A stretch of DNA of 64,000 nucleotides from NCBI GenBank assembly GCA_017432285.1, contig JAFRJM010000019.1, forward strand, positions 1 through 64,000. Direction: 5' to 3'. Shown piece after piece: positions 18,483 through 26,314 of this stretch; the stretch's first letter is position 1, and each line of letters begins with the position of its first letter. Under the pieces are notes generated by a model, which made no database searches, was not told the origin of the DNA, and worked only from the letters and a program-made list of their open reading frames with translations. The DNA is from Oscillospiraceae bacterium. GTDB taxonomy: Bacteria; Bacillota; Clostridia; Oscillospirales; Ruminococcaceae. The translations under genes and the position numbers were made by a program.

Positions 18483-19252
18483 TCTGGCATGCGATCGTAT
18501 CCGCATTTTCAACATTTTCGATCATCCCGACGCCGCGCATCGAATGGAATTCAAAGAGCCTCAGCGGGCTTCTTGGAGCACTGCCGCTCGTCGGAGTGGC
18601 GATCGGCGGGATAGGCTATCTGTATTATCTGCTTGCGGGAATGCTGGAACTTCCCGCTATCCTTTCTGCAGCAGCAATGACACTTATACCGATAGGGATA
18701 TCCGGAGGCATTCATCTGGACGGTTTTACTGATACGGTTGATGCGATCTCCAGTTACGGAGATGCAGAGAAAAAACGGGCGATCCTTAAGGATCCTCACG
18801 TCGGTGCTTTTGCTGTTATCGGCATTGCATTCTATTTTCTATTTTATTTCTCTCTCTGTGCTTCGCTGCCATTCACAAGTGATATGGTGATCCTTCTGGG
18901 AGTCACCCATGTGCTTGGCAGAACAGTAGGTGCTCTTGCCAGTTCGCTTATCCCTACATCTACCAAGAAGGGAATGCTTCATGCTTTCCTGGAAGATGCT
19001 TCCCGCGGGAATGTATATGCTCTTTTGGTCTGGGCTTTACTTAGTCTGGCGGTAGCTGCATATATTATGCCTATGGCATCAGGCGTTTTCCTGTTGCTAT
19101 CTGTATGTGTATTTTTCTATGTGAAAGGTCTGGCTCAGAAACAGTTCGGCGGTATGTCCGGCGACATAGCGGGTTTCTGTATCTCTCTTACTGAGATCGT
19201 GCTGTTGCTTGGCCTTGTGCTTTCTGAAAGGGTGGTGACACTGTGGTTCTGA
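18473..19252 (+). CDS. cobS: Adenosylcobinamide-GDP ribazoletransferase CobS (cobalamin synthase)
   Basis: Polytopic membrane enzyme joining adenosylcobinamide-GDP and alpha-ribazole to form adenosylcobalamin. The diagnostic motif GIHLDGFTDTVDAISSYG lies near residue 80, followed by KKRAILKDPHVGAFAV. The rest is a series of hydrophobic helices, and GGMSGDIAGFCISLTEI is the conserved C-terminal motif. 259 residues. Start overlaps cobU by 10 bases; the end overlaps the next short gene. Confidence 0.95.
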   Translation: MQLIWHAIVSAFSTFSIIPTPRIEWNSKSLSGLLGALPLVGVAIGGIGYLYYLLAGMLELPAILSAAAMTLIPIGISGGIHLDGFTDTVDAISSYGDAEKKRAILKDPHVGAFAVIGIAFYFLFYFSLCASLPFTSDMVILLGVTHVLGRTVGALASSLIPTSTKKGMLHAFLEDASRGNVYALLVWALLSLAVAAYIMPMASGVFLLLSVCVFFYVKGLAQKQFGGMSGDIAGFCISLTEIVLLLGLVLSERVVTLWF

Positions 19253-19608
19253 TACTTGGGGGCGTAGGTTCAGGAAAGCGGGATTATGCCCGTTCACTTG
19301 GATATACCGATGACGAGATGAGCCGGGATGTCTTTTCTGATGCTCCGGTGCTTATAGAACTGGAAGAAACGGTACGCAGAGCACCTCAGAAAGCAGAAGC
19401 CTTGCTTGAACCTCTGTGCACTAAAGAACTTGTGCTGTGTGCTGAGGTAGGAAGCGGAGTCATTCCGCTGTCAGCTGAGGACCGCCGTTTCCGTGAAGCG
19501 ACGGGACGGCTCTGTGTTCAGCTTGCAAAACAGGCGCAGAGCGTAGTGAGGATCGTCTCAGGGATACCGACAGTGATCAAAGGAGAGATGCCATGCGAGC
19601 GTTGCTGA
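19243..19608 (+). CDS. Short CobU-like P-loop protein
   Basis: A 121-residue protein with a CobU-type P-loop (LILGGVGSGK at the N-terminus). Its second half contains EVGSGVIPLSAEDRRFREATGRL and IVSGIPTVIKGE, which match the C-terminal half of standard CobU better than the longer gene at 17952 does. It lacks the HRxRR segment that carries the guanylylated His, so it probably cannot perform the GMP transfer by itself. Possible roles are a kinase-only partner, a subunit complementing the 17952 product, or a regulatory GTP-binding protein. GTG start overlapping cobS; its end overlaps cobC by 16 bases. Confidence 0.75.
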   Translation: MVLILGGVGSGKRDYARSLGYTDDEMSRDVFSDAPVLIELEETVRRAPQKAEALLEPLCTKELVLCAEVGSGVIPLSAEDRRFREATGRLCVQLAKQAQSVVRIVSGIPTVIKGEMPCERC

Positions 19609-20174
19609 TACGCCATGGAAAGACACAGGGGAATTCAGAACGCCGCTACATTGGCATCACTGATGAACCTCTTAGCGATGTGGGAAGGGCTGAGGTCGAA
19701 AGAGTACGGCCTGACTCATCGTTGAAACTTGTATATGTTTCACCGCTTCTGCGTGCAAGACAGACAGCATCGATTCTGTTTCCCCAGGCGGAACAGCGTG
19801 TGATCCCTGACCTGCGAGAAACGGATTTCGGAGTGTTTGAGGGACGTTCAGCGGATGAAATGTTCGACGACGCTGATTACCGCGAATGGGTGGACGGAAT
19901 GTGCCTCGGACCTTGTCCGGGAGGAGAATCCCGCGGAGATGTGACCCGCAGAGCTGTTCCGGCTTTCATCGAGGCTGTTCATGATGCGGAGGCAGCCGGA
20001 GTTGAAGAGGCTGTGTTTGTGACTCACGGAGGCGTGATAATGTCGATTCTGGAGGAACTGGCTGTGCCAAAGCGTGATTATTACGAATACCAGTTGAAGA
20101 ACCTCTGCGGATGGCGGGCTGAATGTACATGGGATGATGATAAACTGGTGCTTAGAGATATCAGGCTGATCTGA
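19593..20174 (+). CDS. cobC: Histidine phosphatase, likely alpha-ribazole phosphatase CobC
   Basis: Phosphoglycerate-mutase-superfamily phosphatase expected to remove the 5'-phosphate of alpha-ribazole phosphate or of cobalamin phosphate. Catalytic features are LIRHGKTQGN at the N-terminus, RARQTASIL with the second arginine, ETDFGVFEGRSADE and VTHGGVIMSILEE with the second catalytic His. 193 residues. It is the last gene of the cobalamin operon and is followed by a strong terminator. Family membership is certain; substrate comes from context. Confidence 0.88.
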   Translation: MRALLIRHGKTQGNSERRYIGITDEPLSDVGRAEVERVRPDSSLKLVYVSPLLRARQTASILFPQAEQRVIPDLRETDFGVFEGRSADEMFDDADYREWVDGMCLGPCPGGESRGDVTRRAVPAFIEAVHDAEAAGVEEAVFVTHGGVIMSILEELAVPKRDYYEYQLKNLCGWRAECTWDDDKLVLRDIRLI

Positions 20175-20190
20175 CTTATCTATACAAATA

Positions 20191-20226
20191 GAAAAGCGAT
20201 GTAACTGCTGAGTTACATCGCTTTTC
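20191..20226. terminator. Bidirectional terminator between cobC and yjjW
   Basis: A perfect 16-bp inverted repeat (20191-20206 with 20211-20226) around a 4-base loop, with an A-run on one side and a T-run on the other. It sits between convergent genes and can end transcription in both directions. Confidence 0.9.
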
Positions 20227-20239
20227 TGGTATTGCGAAA

Positions 20240-21082
20240 TCACACTACGGTGACATGAATCATTCCGTTATTGCGTGCTGTCTGTTCGAGGTGTGCCATC
20301 CAATCAGGAGATGGTTCTTTTATGGTCTGCCTGTAAGGTTCTCTTACTCCATAATGTCGGTACGAGATTATCCGGTAATGGATGTCTCCTTTATTCTGGT
20401 ACTCAGCAAGTGACCTGCTGACATCGTCCACAGTCTTCTCTGAACTGAAATCAGGTGAGCATACAGTACGGACTTCCGTCAACTTCCCCAGGGAAGCAAG
20501 ATAGATCGCTTTATCCATAATGCCGGAACCGTCACCACCTATAAGTGAACAGTATTCTTCAGTTTCTGTTGACTTGACATCCAGCATCACTCCATCACAT
20601 GCGTCAAGAAGATCCTGATTGTCCCTGAAATCCATTGACCCGTTGCTGTCTATCAGCGCGGTAAGGCCAAGACCCTTGACTTTACCGAACAATTCAATAA
20701 GAAATGGTTTGTACAATGTGCATTCTCCGCCGGAAGTAGATATGCCCTTAATAAATGGGGCATTTCTTTTTATGCGTTCAAACACTTCATCTGCTGTCAT
20801 CCATTTGACTCGCGGCGAAGAGAGATGCGGACAGGTTTTAAGACATGTATCGCATTTGCAGCACAGATCTTCATTCCAGACAACTTTTCCGTCTACGATG
20901 GAGAGAGCATGTACGGGACATGTTTCAACACATAGACCGCAGTTCATGCACAGGTTTATCGTTTCCGGGTTGTGGCAGTATGCGCAGTGGTAGTTACAGC
21001 CCTGAAAAAAGACCGCAGTGCGGTTTCCGGGGCCGTCTACAAATGACTGATCTATTATCTTGTTTATCGGTGCTTTAATCAT
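20240..21082 (-). CDS. yjjW: YjjW-type glycyl radical enzyme activase (radical SAM)
   Basis: Radical-SAM enzyme that installs the glycyl radical on its partner. The N-terminus has DGPGNRTAVFFQGC followed by the cluster motif CNYHCAYC (Cys 29, 33, 36). An inserted ferredoxin-like segment with CMNCGLCVETCP and CCKCDTCLKTCP would bind two further 4Fe-4S clusters. SGGECTLYKPF is the SAM-contacting glycine-rich motif, and DSNGSMDF and MLDVKS follow. 280 residues. It overlaps the end of the upstream yjjI by 4 bases, so the pair is translationally coupled. Pyruvate formate-lyase activase is the general family; pairing with YjjI fixes the subtype. Confidence 0.9.
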   Translation of the reverse strand: MIKAPINKIIDQSFVDGPGNRTAVFFQGCNYHCAYCHNPETINLCMNCGLCVETCPVHALSIVDGKVVWNEDLCCKCDTCLKTCPHLSSPRVKWMTADEVFERIKRNAPFIKGISTSGGECTLYKPFLIELFGKVKGLGLTALIDSNGSMDFRDNQDLLDACDGVMLDVKSTETEEYCSLIGGDGSGIMDKAIYLASLGKLTEVRTVCSPDFSSEKTVDDVSRSLAEYQNKGDIHYRIISYRHYGVREPYRQTIKEPSPDWMAHLEQTARNNGMIHVTVV

Positions 21083-22614
21083 TCAACAGAACGTACCTTG
21101 CGCTCAAGAGTGTGATGCTCCTGAAGAGTGACATATGCGACGCTGGACATGTCATTGATAGCGGCTTCATTGTTGTCGTGCACCGCCATGACTTCGGACT
21201 TCTTCACCAGATATCCGGTGACACGGATCAGGTCACTGTCTTCAGCATATGTTGAGATGTAGCGCATTCCGAGTTTGAAAGCGCCTTTGAAGATATCCAG
21301 GATCGCTCCGGGGTTCTTCTTTGCAGTCACTTCGAAGGGGAAGATATCGCCAACACCTGTCTGGAAATAGTGGTGATACAAGGCACACTGACGAAGATGG
21401 TCATAAAGCGGGATCTCTCTTCCGATTGGGATACGGGTAGCAGGAGTGACACCAGGCTCACCAAGGCCTACCTGTGCATGGAGAAGGAATTTATGACCGA
21501 ATGCAGGAGAGTATTTACTTTCATGCCGATTGACCAGTGCTTCCAGCGCATCCATTACACGAACGCCCATCTGGTTGGCGTCATCTGTTTCTCCGAAGAG
21601 ATCCGGCTTACCATCCAGAGCCATAAGGGTATCTACGCATTCCGCCAGTCCGACCATTCCGAATAAGCCTACGAATTTGTCCAGATCGATGAGGCCTTCC
21701 TTGACCAGCCATGAGCTCTTGAAAAAAGCAGATTTCTCAACGATGAATTCAATAGTAGTTTCCATCTGTCCTGCCATCACTTCGACTGCATGAGGAAGAA
21801 CATTATCAAAGAAATCATCAACGCTCTTTGATGCTCTTGCAGCGTGCCCGAGCTCTAAGCGGTGAAGCAGGAAAGCTCCGCCTCCCAAAGGAAGTCCGTT
21901 GTAGCAGCTGGCGATTGCGTACGGGTAAGGAGCAAAAGCTTTCTTATATTCCGGATCATATGCAAACGCCGGGTTTGCGCTGACGAGCGAAGTGGAGATG
22001 CAATGCTCTGCAAAACTGTCTGGAGTGATATCCGGGTCGTAAAGGAGCGTCATATTGGGAATTGCATTCTGCAGCTCGGCAACAAGATCCAGGATGATAT
22101 TTCCGGCACGCGTCTCTTCAGGTCCGAGATTAGCATGAACGAAGCTGTCTCCGAGAGTGCGGTCAAGCTGGATCATGAATCCGCGAAGGATCGTGCGGAT
22201 CTCATCATCAGTCAGACCATCGCAGAAGGGCTCAAACAGTTCTCCGAAGTTTCCGAGATATACCGGGAAGTGGGTCACAGAAGGGGTGTTATGGTACATA
22301 ACTAGAAGATTCGTCACGGCCTCATAAAGATTCTTCGGAGGATCAAGACGGAGGAATTTGCTTCCGTTCTTCATGAATTTGGCGTAGTCGGGGAGTATAT
22401 ACCGGGCAACATAAGGGATGTGATCCATCTCAATCATCATCTGTTCTTCGTACAGCTTTACGAATTCCTCAGTATAAGGTCCTTCAATGCATGGAAGGGT
22501 TTTACATGCAACACCTGCAAGCTGCATTACCTGCTGCTCATGTGTTAATGCCGGGTTCTGTACGACATCCATTACAGCCTGGCGGGCTTCATCAATATTC
22601 TCAAACCAGATCAT
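21079..22614 (-). CDS. yjjI: YjjI family glycyl radical enzyme
   Basis: A 511-residue glycyl radical enzyme of the YjjI type, much shorter than pyruvate formate-lyase. The glycyl loop is IRVTGYLVKKSEV with the radical glycine at about residue 467. A candidate catalytic cysteine lies in the mid region (AIASCYNGLPLGGGAFLLHR, or GLAECVDTL further on); I cannot tell which. The substrate of this family is not established in my knowledge. Followed directly by its activase. The ribosome-binding site AAGGAG precedes the ATG at 22614. Confidence 0.88.
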   Translation of the reverse strand: MIWFENIDEARQAVMDVVQNPALTHEQQVMQLAGVACKTLPCIEGPYTEEFVKLYEEQMMIEMDHIPYVARYILPDYAKFMKNGSKFLRLDPPKNLYEAVTNLLVMYHNTPSVTHFPVYLGNFGELFEPFCDGLTDDEIRTILRGFMIQLDRTLGDSFVHANLGPEETRAGNIILDLVAELQNAIPNMTLLYDPDITPDSFAEHCISTSLVSANPAFAYDPEYKKAFAPYPYAIASCYNGLPLGGGAFLLHRLELGHAARASKSVDDFFDNVLPHAVEVMAGQMETTIEFIVEKSAFFKSSWLVKEGLIDLDKFVGLFGMVGLAECVDTLMALDGKPDLFGETDDANQMGVRVMDALEALVNRHESKYSPAFGHKFLLHAQVGLGEPGVTPATRIPIGREIPLYDHLRQCALYHHYFQTGVGDIFPFEVTAKKNPGAILDIFKGAFKLGMRYISTYAEDSDLIRVTGYLVKKSEVMAVHDNNEAAINDMSSVAYVTLQEHHTLERKVRSVE

Positions 22615-22668
22615 AGTTTTCTCCTTAGGATATTATCTATCAATAATCTTAACATGACAGATATAAGT

Positions 22669-22694
22669 TAAGAAGTGACACAGGTCACTTCTTA
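22669..22694 (-). terminator. Hairpin after cysK
   Basis: 10-bp inverted repeat (22669-22678 with 22685-22694), loop of 6, 20 bases past the cysK stop on the minus strand. The following minus-strand bases are AT-rich but have no clean T-run, so termination may be partial. Transcription of yjjI must begin in the 55 bases beyond it or read through. Confidence 0.5.
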
Positions 22695-22713
22695 ATCTGA
22701 AACAGAACATTTA

Positions 22714-23649
22714 TTAATCTTCATTGAAAAGGGGAGTCGAATAATAACGGTCTCCGCTGTCCGGAAGAAGAGCCACGATAGTTTTACCCTTGTTCTCAGG
22801 CTTCTTAGCAAGCACTATAGCAGCATACAGAGCGGCTCCGGAGGATATACCTACAGAGATTCCCTCTTTCTTTGCGAGCAGTTTTGCTGCGTAAAGAGCG
22901 TCATCTATCTCAGCAGGGAATATCTCATCGTATACCTTTGTGTTGAGAACAGAGGGAACAAAGTTTGCGCCGATGCCCTGGATCTTATGGGGACCTGCGT
23001 GTCCTTTGGAAAGAAGTGGAGAATCAGCAGGCTCGATGGCGATGACTTTGATATCCGGTTTTTTCTCTTTGAGATATTCGCCGACACCTGTTATAGTTCC
23101 GCCGGTTCCTATGCCTGCTATGAAGAAATCCACATTTCCGTCAGTATCATTCCAGATCTCAGGTCCGGTAGTCTTTTTATGCATGGCAGGGTTCGCCGGA
23201 TTGTCGAATTGTCCGGCAATAATGCTGCCAGGGATCTCCTTCTTAAGCTCTTCAGCCTTGTCGATAGCTCCCTGCATGCCTTTTGCGCCTTCTGTCAGGA
23301 CTATTTCTGCACCGTATGCCTTGAGGATATTCCTTCTTTCAACGCTCATAGTTTCAGGCATTGTAAGTATCATTCGGTATCCCTTTCCGGCAGCGATAGC
23401 GGCAAGCCCGATACCGGTATTTCCGCTTGTGGGTTCTATGATAGTTGAACCGGGTTTCAAAAGTCCCTTGGCTTCAGCATCTTCGATCATCGCTTTGCCG
23501 ATCCTGTCTTTGACGCTTCCTGCCGGATTCAAGTATTCAAGTTTTACAAGTATAGTAGCTTCAGCTCCGACCTCTTTTTCAAGATTCGTCACTTCCACCA
23601 GAGGTGTGTTTCCTATAAGATCCAAGATCCCTTTGTATATTTTTGCCAT
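22714..23649 (-). CDS. cysK: Cysteine synthase A (O-acetylserine sulfhydrylase)
   Basis: PLP enzyme making L-cysteine from O-acetylserine and sulfide. The Schiff-base lysine is K47 in NPAGSVKDRIG; EPTSGNTGIGLA binds the substrate carboxylate; AGIGTGGTITGVGEYL holds the PLP phosphate; and GISSGAALYAA is near the C-terminus. 311 residues, the usual length. It is the last gene of an iscS-iscU-cysK cluster, linking cysteine supply to Fe-S assembly. Confidence 0.95.
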   Translation of the reverse strand: MAKIYKGILDLIGNTPLVEVTNLEKEVGAEATILVKLEYLNPAGSVKDRIGKAMIEDAEAKGLLKPGSTIIEPTSGNTGIGLAAIAAGKGYRMILTMPETMSVERRNILKAYGAEIVLTEGAKGMQGAIDKAEELKKEIPGSIIAGQFDNPANPAMHKKTTGPEIWNDTDGNVDFFIAGIGTGGTITGVGEYLKEKKPDIKVIAIEPADSPLLSKGHAGPHKIQGIGANFVPSVLNTKVYDEIFPAEIDDALYAAKLLAKKEGISVGISSGAALYAAIVLAKKPENKGKTIVALLPDSGDRYYSTPLFNED

Positions 23650-23675
23650 AAATGTATTTCTCCGTTTCTGTTTGA

Positions 23676-24074
23676 TTATTCTTGTACTTCGGCGTCTTCT
23701 TTCGGCAGCTTGCTGTAGTAGTCATTAAGTGCGGACTGAATGGCTTCTTCAGCAAGCACAGAACAGTGCATCTTGTATGCCGGGAGTCCGTCAAGTGCTT
23801 CAGCGACAGCCTTGTTTGTCAGCTGCATGGCTTCTTCGACTGGCTTGCCCTTGATAAGTTCGGTAGCCATTGAGCTGGAAGCAATAGCGCTTCCGCAGCC
23901 GAACGTCTCAAACTTGACGTCTACGATGATTCCGTCCTCGATCTTGAGGTACATCTTCATGATGTCGCCGCATTTTGCGTTACCTACTTCTCCTATCCCG
24001 TTTGCGTCCTCGATCACACCGACGTTGCGTGGATTGCGGAAGTGATCCATAACTTTTTCACTATATAATGCCAT
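23676..24074 (-). CDS. iscU: Fe-S cluster scaffold IscU/NifU N-terminal type
   Basis: Scaffold on which iron and sulfide from the desulfurase are assembled. The three ligand cysteines are C35 (NAKCGD), C60 (TFGCGSAIASSS) and C104 (KMHCSVLAEEAI), with D37 next to the first. An upstream in-frame ATG at 24116 overlaps the iscS coding end and would add 14 unrelated residues; ATG 24074, giving MALYSEKVMDHFRNPRNVG, is the family start and is preceded by TGAGGAGGC. 132 residues. Lies between iscS and cysK. Confidence 0.93.
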   Translation of the reverse strand: MALYSEKVMDHFRNPRNVGVIEDANGIGEVGNAKCGDIMKMYLKIEDGIIVDVKFETFGCGSAIASSSMATELIKGKPVEEAMQLTNKAVAEALDGLPAYKMHCSVLAEEAIQSALNDYYSKLPKEDAEVQE

Positions 24075-24085
24075 GATATGCCTCC

Positions 24086-25270
24086 TCAAAGAATGAATTG
24101 TGCTTTGCCGGAGCACAGATCCCGCCAGACAGGGGAGAAGCTCCGCAGATACTCTACAACTTCCTTAACAGATTTGATTATGTAATCTATCTGTTCTTCA
24201 GTGATATCTTCGCCTACCGTAAGACGGAGGGAACCGTGCGCCACATCATGCACTCTTCCGATTGCCAGAAGAACATGGCTGGGATCAAGTGATCCGGATG
24301 TACATGCACTTCCGGAAGAAGCCGCGATCCCTTTATCATCGAGAAGAAGAAGCAGAGATTCTCCCTCGATACCCTCGAAACAGAAGTTAACATTTCCGGG
24401 AAGTCTTCTTGTTGCATCGCCGTTGAGCGCGGAGTGGGGGATCCTGCTCAGACCTTCGATCAGTTTATCACGCATGGCTGTCATGACCTTGGCATTCTCT
24501 TCCATATGCTCACTGGCTTCTTTTATTGCTGCAGCCATCGCTGCTATTCCCGGAACATTCTCTGTACCGGCGCGTCTTCCTTGTTCCTGAGCACCGCCCT
24601 CTATGAGGTTGGTGATGCGGATCCCTTTCTTTACATATAGGAATCCCACACCTTTAGGCCCGTGATATTTGTGCGCGGAAGAGGAGAGCATGTCAATATT
24701 GTCATCTACAACATTTACCGGAACATGACCTATAGCCTGAACAGCGTCGGTGTGGAAGAGAACTTTCTTCTCTCTGCAAACTGCTCCGATCTCACGGATG
24801 GGCTGGATCGTTCCGATCTCATTGTTAGCGAACATGATCGTGACAAGACACGTATCATCACGGATAGCCGCTTCAACTTCTTCAGGTCTGACTATGCCGT
24901 TTTCATGAACATCCAAAAGGGTGACTTCAAATCCTTCAGCTTCAAGTCTTTTCAGCGTATGAAGCACTGCGTGATGCTCAAAAGCGGTAGATATGATATG
25001 TTTTTTGCCGTTTTTCTTTCCTATTTCAGCTCCGATACGGATAGCTTGGTTATCTGCTTCGCTTCCGCCGGATGTGAAGATGATCTCTCTGGGTTCAGCG
25101 CCGATAACAGAAGCTACATCTTCACGAGCTTTCTCTATTATCTCTTTTGCTTCCTGTCCAAGGCTGTACAAACTGGACGGATTGCCGTACATCTCTTTCA
25201 TGACGGATGTCATTGTTGAGATAGCTGTGTCGCTCATCCTTGTGGTCGCGGCATTATCAGCATAGATCAC
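24086..25270 (-). CDS. iscS: Cysteine desulfurase NifS/IscS
   Basis: PLP enzyme converting L-cysteine to alanine and delivering sulfane sulfur to the IscU scaffold. The start YADNAATTRMSD is typical. HH at 99-100, the Schiff-base lysine K201 in SSSAHKYHGPKG and the persulfide cysteine C323 in SSGSACTSGSLDPSHVL are all present. 394 residues. GTG start at 25270 in a 154-bp divergent promoter region shared with the Rrf2 regulator. The last 25 residues are somewhat extended relative to NifS. Confidence 0.94.
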   Translation of the reverse strand: MIYADNAATTRMSDTAISTMTSVMKEMYGNPSSLYSLGQEAKEIIEKAREDVASVIGAEPREIIFTSGGSEADNQAIRIGAEIGKKNGKKHIISTAFEHHAVLHTLKRLEAEGFEVTLLDVHENGIVRPEEVEAAIRDDTCLVTIMFANNEIGTIQPIREIGAVCREKKVLFHTDAVQAIGHVPVNVVDDNIDMLSSSAHKYHGPKGVGFLYVKKGIRITNLIEGGAQEQGRRAGTENVPGIAAMAAAIKEASEHMEENAKVMTAMRDKLIEGLSRIPHSALNGDATRRLPGNVNFCFEGIEGESLLLLLDDKGIAASSGSACTSGSLDPSHVLLAIGRVHDVAHGSLRLTVGEDITEEQIDYIIKSVKEVVEYLRSFSPVWRDLCSGKAQFIL

Positions 25271-25424
25271 TGTGTTAGACTCCCTTCATTTTTATTACCT
25301 TATAAAGTGTATTCTTAATTACCTACCATGTCAATAGGCGAATAGTGCAATTAAAGATATAATGTGATATACTCTAGATACGCCTATTAACCTATAGGGA
25401 AGGTGGGTATATGCAGGAGGCTTA
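25271..25424. promoter_or_regulatory. Divergent iscS/Rrf2 promoter region with inverted repeats
   Basis: AATAGGCG at 25333-25340 and CGCCTATT at 25381-25388 form an exact 8-base inverted repeat flanking two good -10 boxes on the plus strand (TATAAT 25358-25363 and TATACT 25368-25373). The second arm runs into CCTATAGG at 25391-25398, a perfect palindrome just upstream of the regulator's ribosome-binding site. ACCTA at 25321 and TAGG at 25335 give a further paired element. This layout fits autoregulation by the Rrf2 protein and control of iscS; the binding assignment is inference. Confidence 0.55.
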
Positions 25425-25427
25425 ATG

Positions 25428-25826
25428 ATGTTTTCTACAAAAGGACGCTATGCGCTTAGAGTAATGGTAGATCTTGCAGAGCACGCTGACGAAGGATATA
25501 TTCCTCTCAAGGATATCGCTGAGAGGCAGAATATCTCCAAGAAATACCTTGAAGTGATCATGAAGGAGCTTGTCAACGGGAAGCTCGTAACCGGTGTCAG
25601 TGGAAAAGGCGGAGGCTATAAGCTTATTAAAAGGCCTGAAGAATACAGTGTGGGAGAGATCCTGGAATACTCAGAAGGACCTCTTGCTTCAGTTGCGTGT
25701 CTTGCAAATGATGCGATCCAATGTCCGCGGGCTGCTGTATGTGAAACACTTCCTTTATGGGAGGAATATGACAAAATGACCCATGATTTTTTCTATGGGA
25801 AGAAACTGAGCGACATGATCCGATAA
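25428..25826 (+). CDS. Rrf2 family transcriptional regulator (IscR/CymR-like)
   Basis: DNA-binding regulator of about 132 residues. The N-terminal winged helix begins FSTKGRYALRVMVDLAEH, with recognition region IAERQNISKKYLEVIMKEL and wing KGGGYKLIKRP. The C-terminal part has three cysteines in SVACLANDAIQCPRAAVC, spaced much as in IscR-type 2Fe-2S sensors, and CymR-type proteins usually lack them. ATG 25425 and 25428 are adjacent; the second is better spaced from GGAGG. Divergence from iscS-iscU-cysK suggests it senses Fe-S status or cysteine supply and controls that operon. Confidence 0.9.
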   Translation: MFSTKGRYALRVMVDLAEHADEGYIPLKDIAERQNISKKYLEVIMKELVNGKLVTGVSGKGGGYKLIKRPEEYSVGEILEYSEGPLASVACLANDAIQCPRAAVCETLPLWEEYDKMTHDFFYGKKLSDMIR

Positions 25827-25879
25827 TTCTGAAACATATAGACGGTGCTTTTCCGCTGTCCGGGGCATATATAGAACTT

Positions 25880-26242
25880 ATGAAAGAAGGGTTCTATGAG
25901 TTTTCCAATTTCCTTATTGAGACCGCAGACAATACTTCCATCCTTCTGTGGGGAGAGGGAGTAACAGATGATCAGATAGAAAAGGTCAGAGGGCTGCATC
26001 CGGATATCATCCTTATGCAGGTGCCGAGCAATCCTCCTGAGCAGATCGGGAAACTGGTGAGTGTGTGCGGGGCTTCATATGTTATTCCGCACCATCATGA
26101 TACATATTATGGAAAAAAGGATATGGATGCCATGATGAAAGAACTCGGGGAAGCAGTTACGTCTCATTCTCCGGGAACAGTTTTTGTGGATCCCGTTCCG
26201 GGGAAATGGTATTCATTTTCCAAAATATTGAAAGTAGAATAA
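25880..26242 (+). CDS. C-terminal fragment resembling an MBL-fold metallo-hydrolase
   Basis: A 120-residue product resembling the last third of UlaG-like metallo-beta-lactamase-fold hydrolases: an EFSNFLIETADNTSILLWG strand pair, ADI-type PDIILMQVPSNP, and VIPHHHDTYYG with the late metal-site histidine. The N-terminal half with the HxHxDH motif is absent. The frame is open upstream to at least 25820 and the similarity seems to begin before the first ATG, right after the Rrf2 stop, with no ribosome-binding site in good position. This suggests a 5'-truncated relic instead of an intact gene. A functional small protein translated from a non-ATG start cannot be excluded. Confidence 0.5.
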   Translation: MKEGFYEFSNFLIETADNTSILLWGEGVTDDQIEKVRGLHPDIILMQVPSNPPEQIGKLVSVCGASYVIPHHHDTYYGKKDMDAMMKELGEAVTSHSPGTVFVDPVPGKWYSFSKILKVE

Positions 26243-26259
26243 TATTATTACAAATATAT

Positions 26260-26300
26260 ACAGGGCTGATGCAAAGAAAATCTGCTTCAGCCCTGTTTCT
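26260..26300. terminator. Bidirectional terminator between the fragment gene and the esterase cluster
   Basis: 10-bp arms at 26260-26269 and 26287-26296 enclose a 17-base partly paired loop. The plus-strand side ends in TTTCT, and the minus-strand side continues in AT-rich sequence. It separates convergent transcription units. Confidence 0.8.
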
Positions 26301-26314
26301 ATATATAAATAGTA

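Noticed and set aside
20709-20716. An exact TTGTACAA palindrome.
   Set aside because: It is inside the yjjW coding sequence, alone and far from any promoter; one chance copy of an 8-mer is expected in a window of this size.
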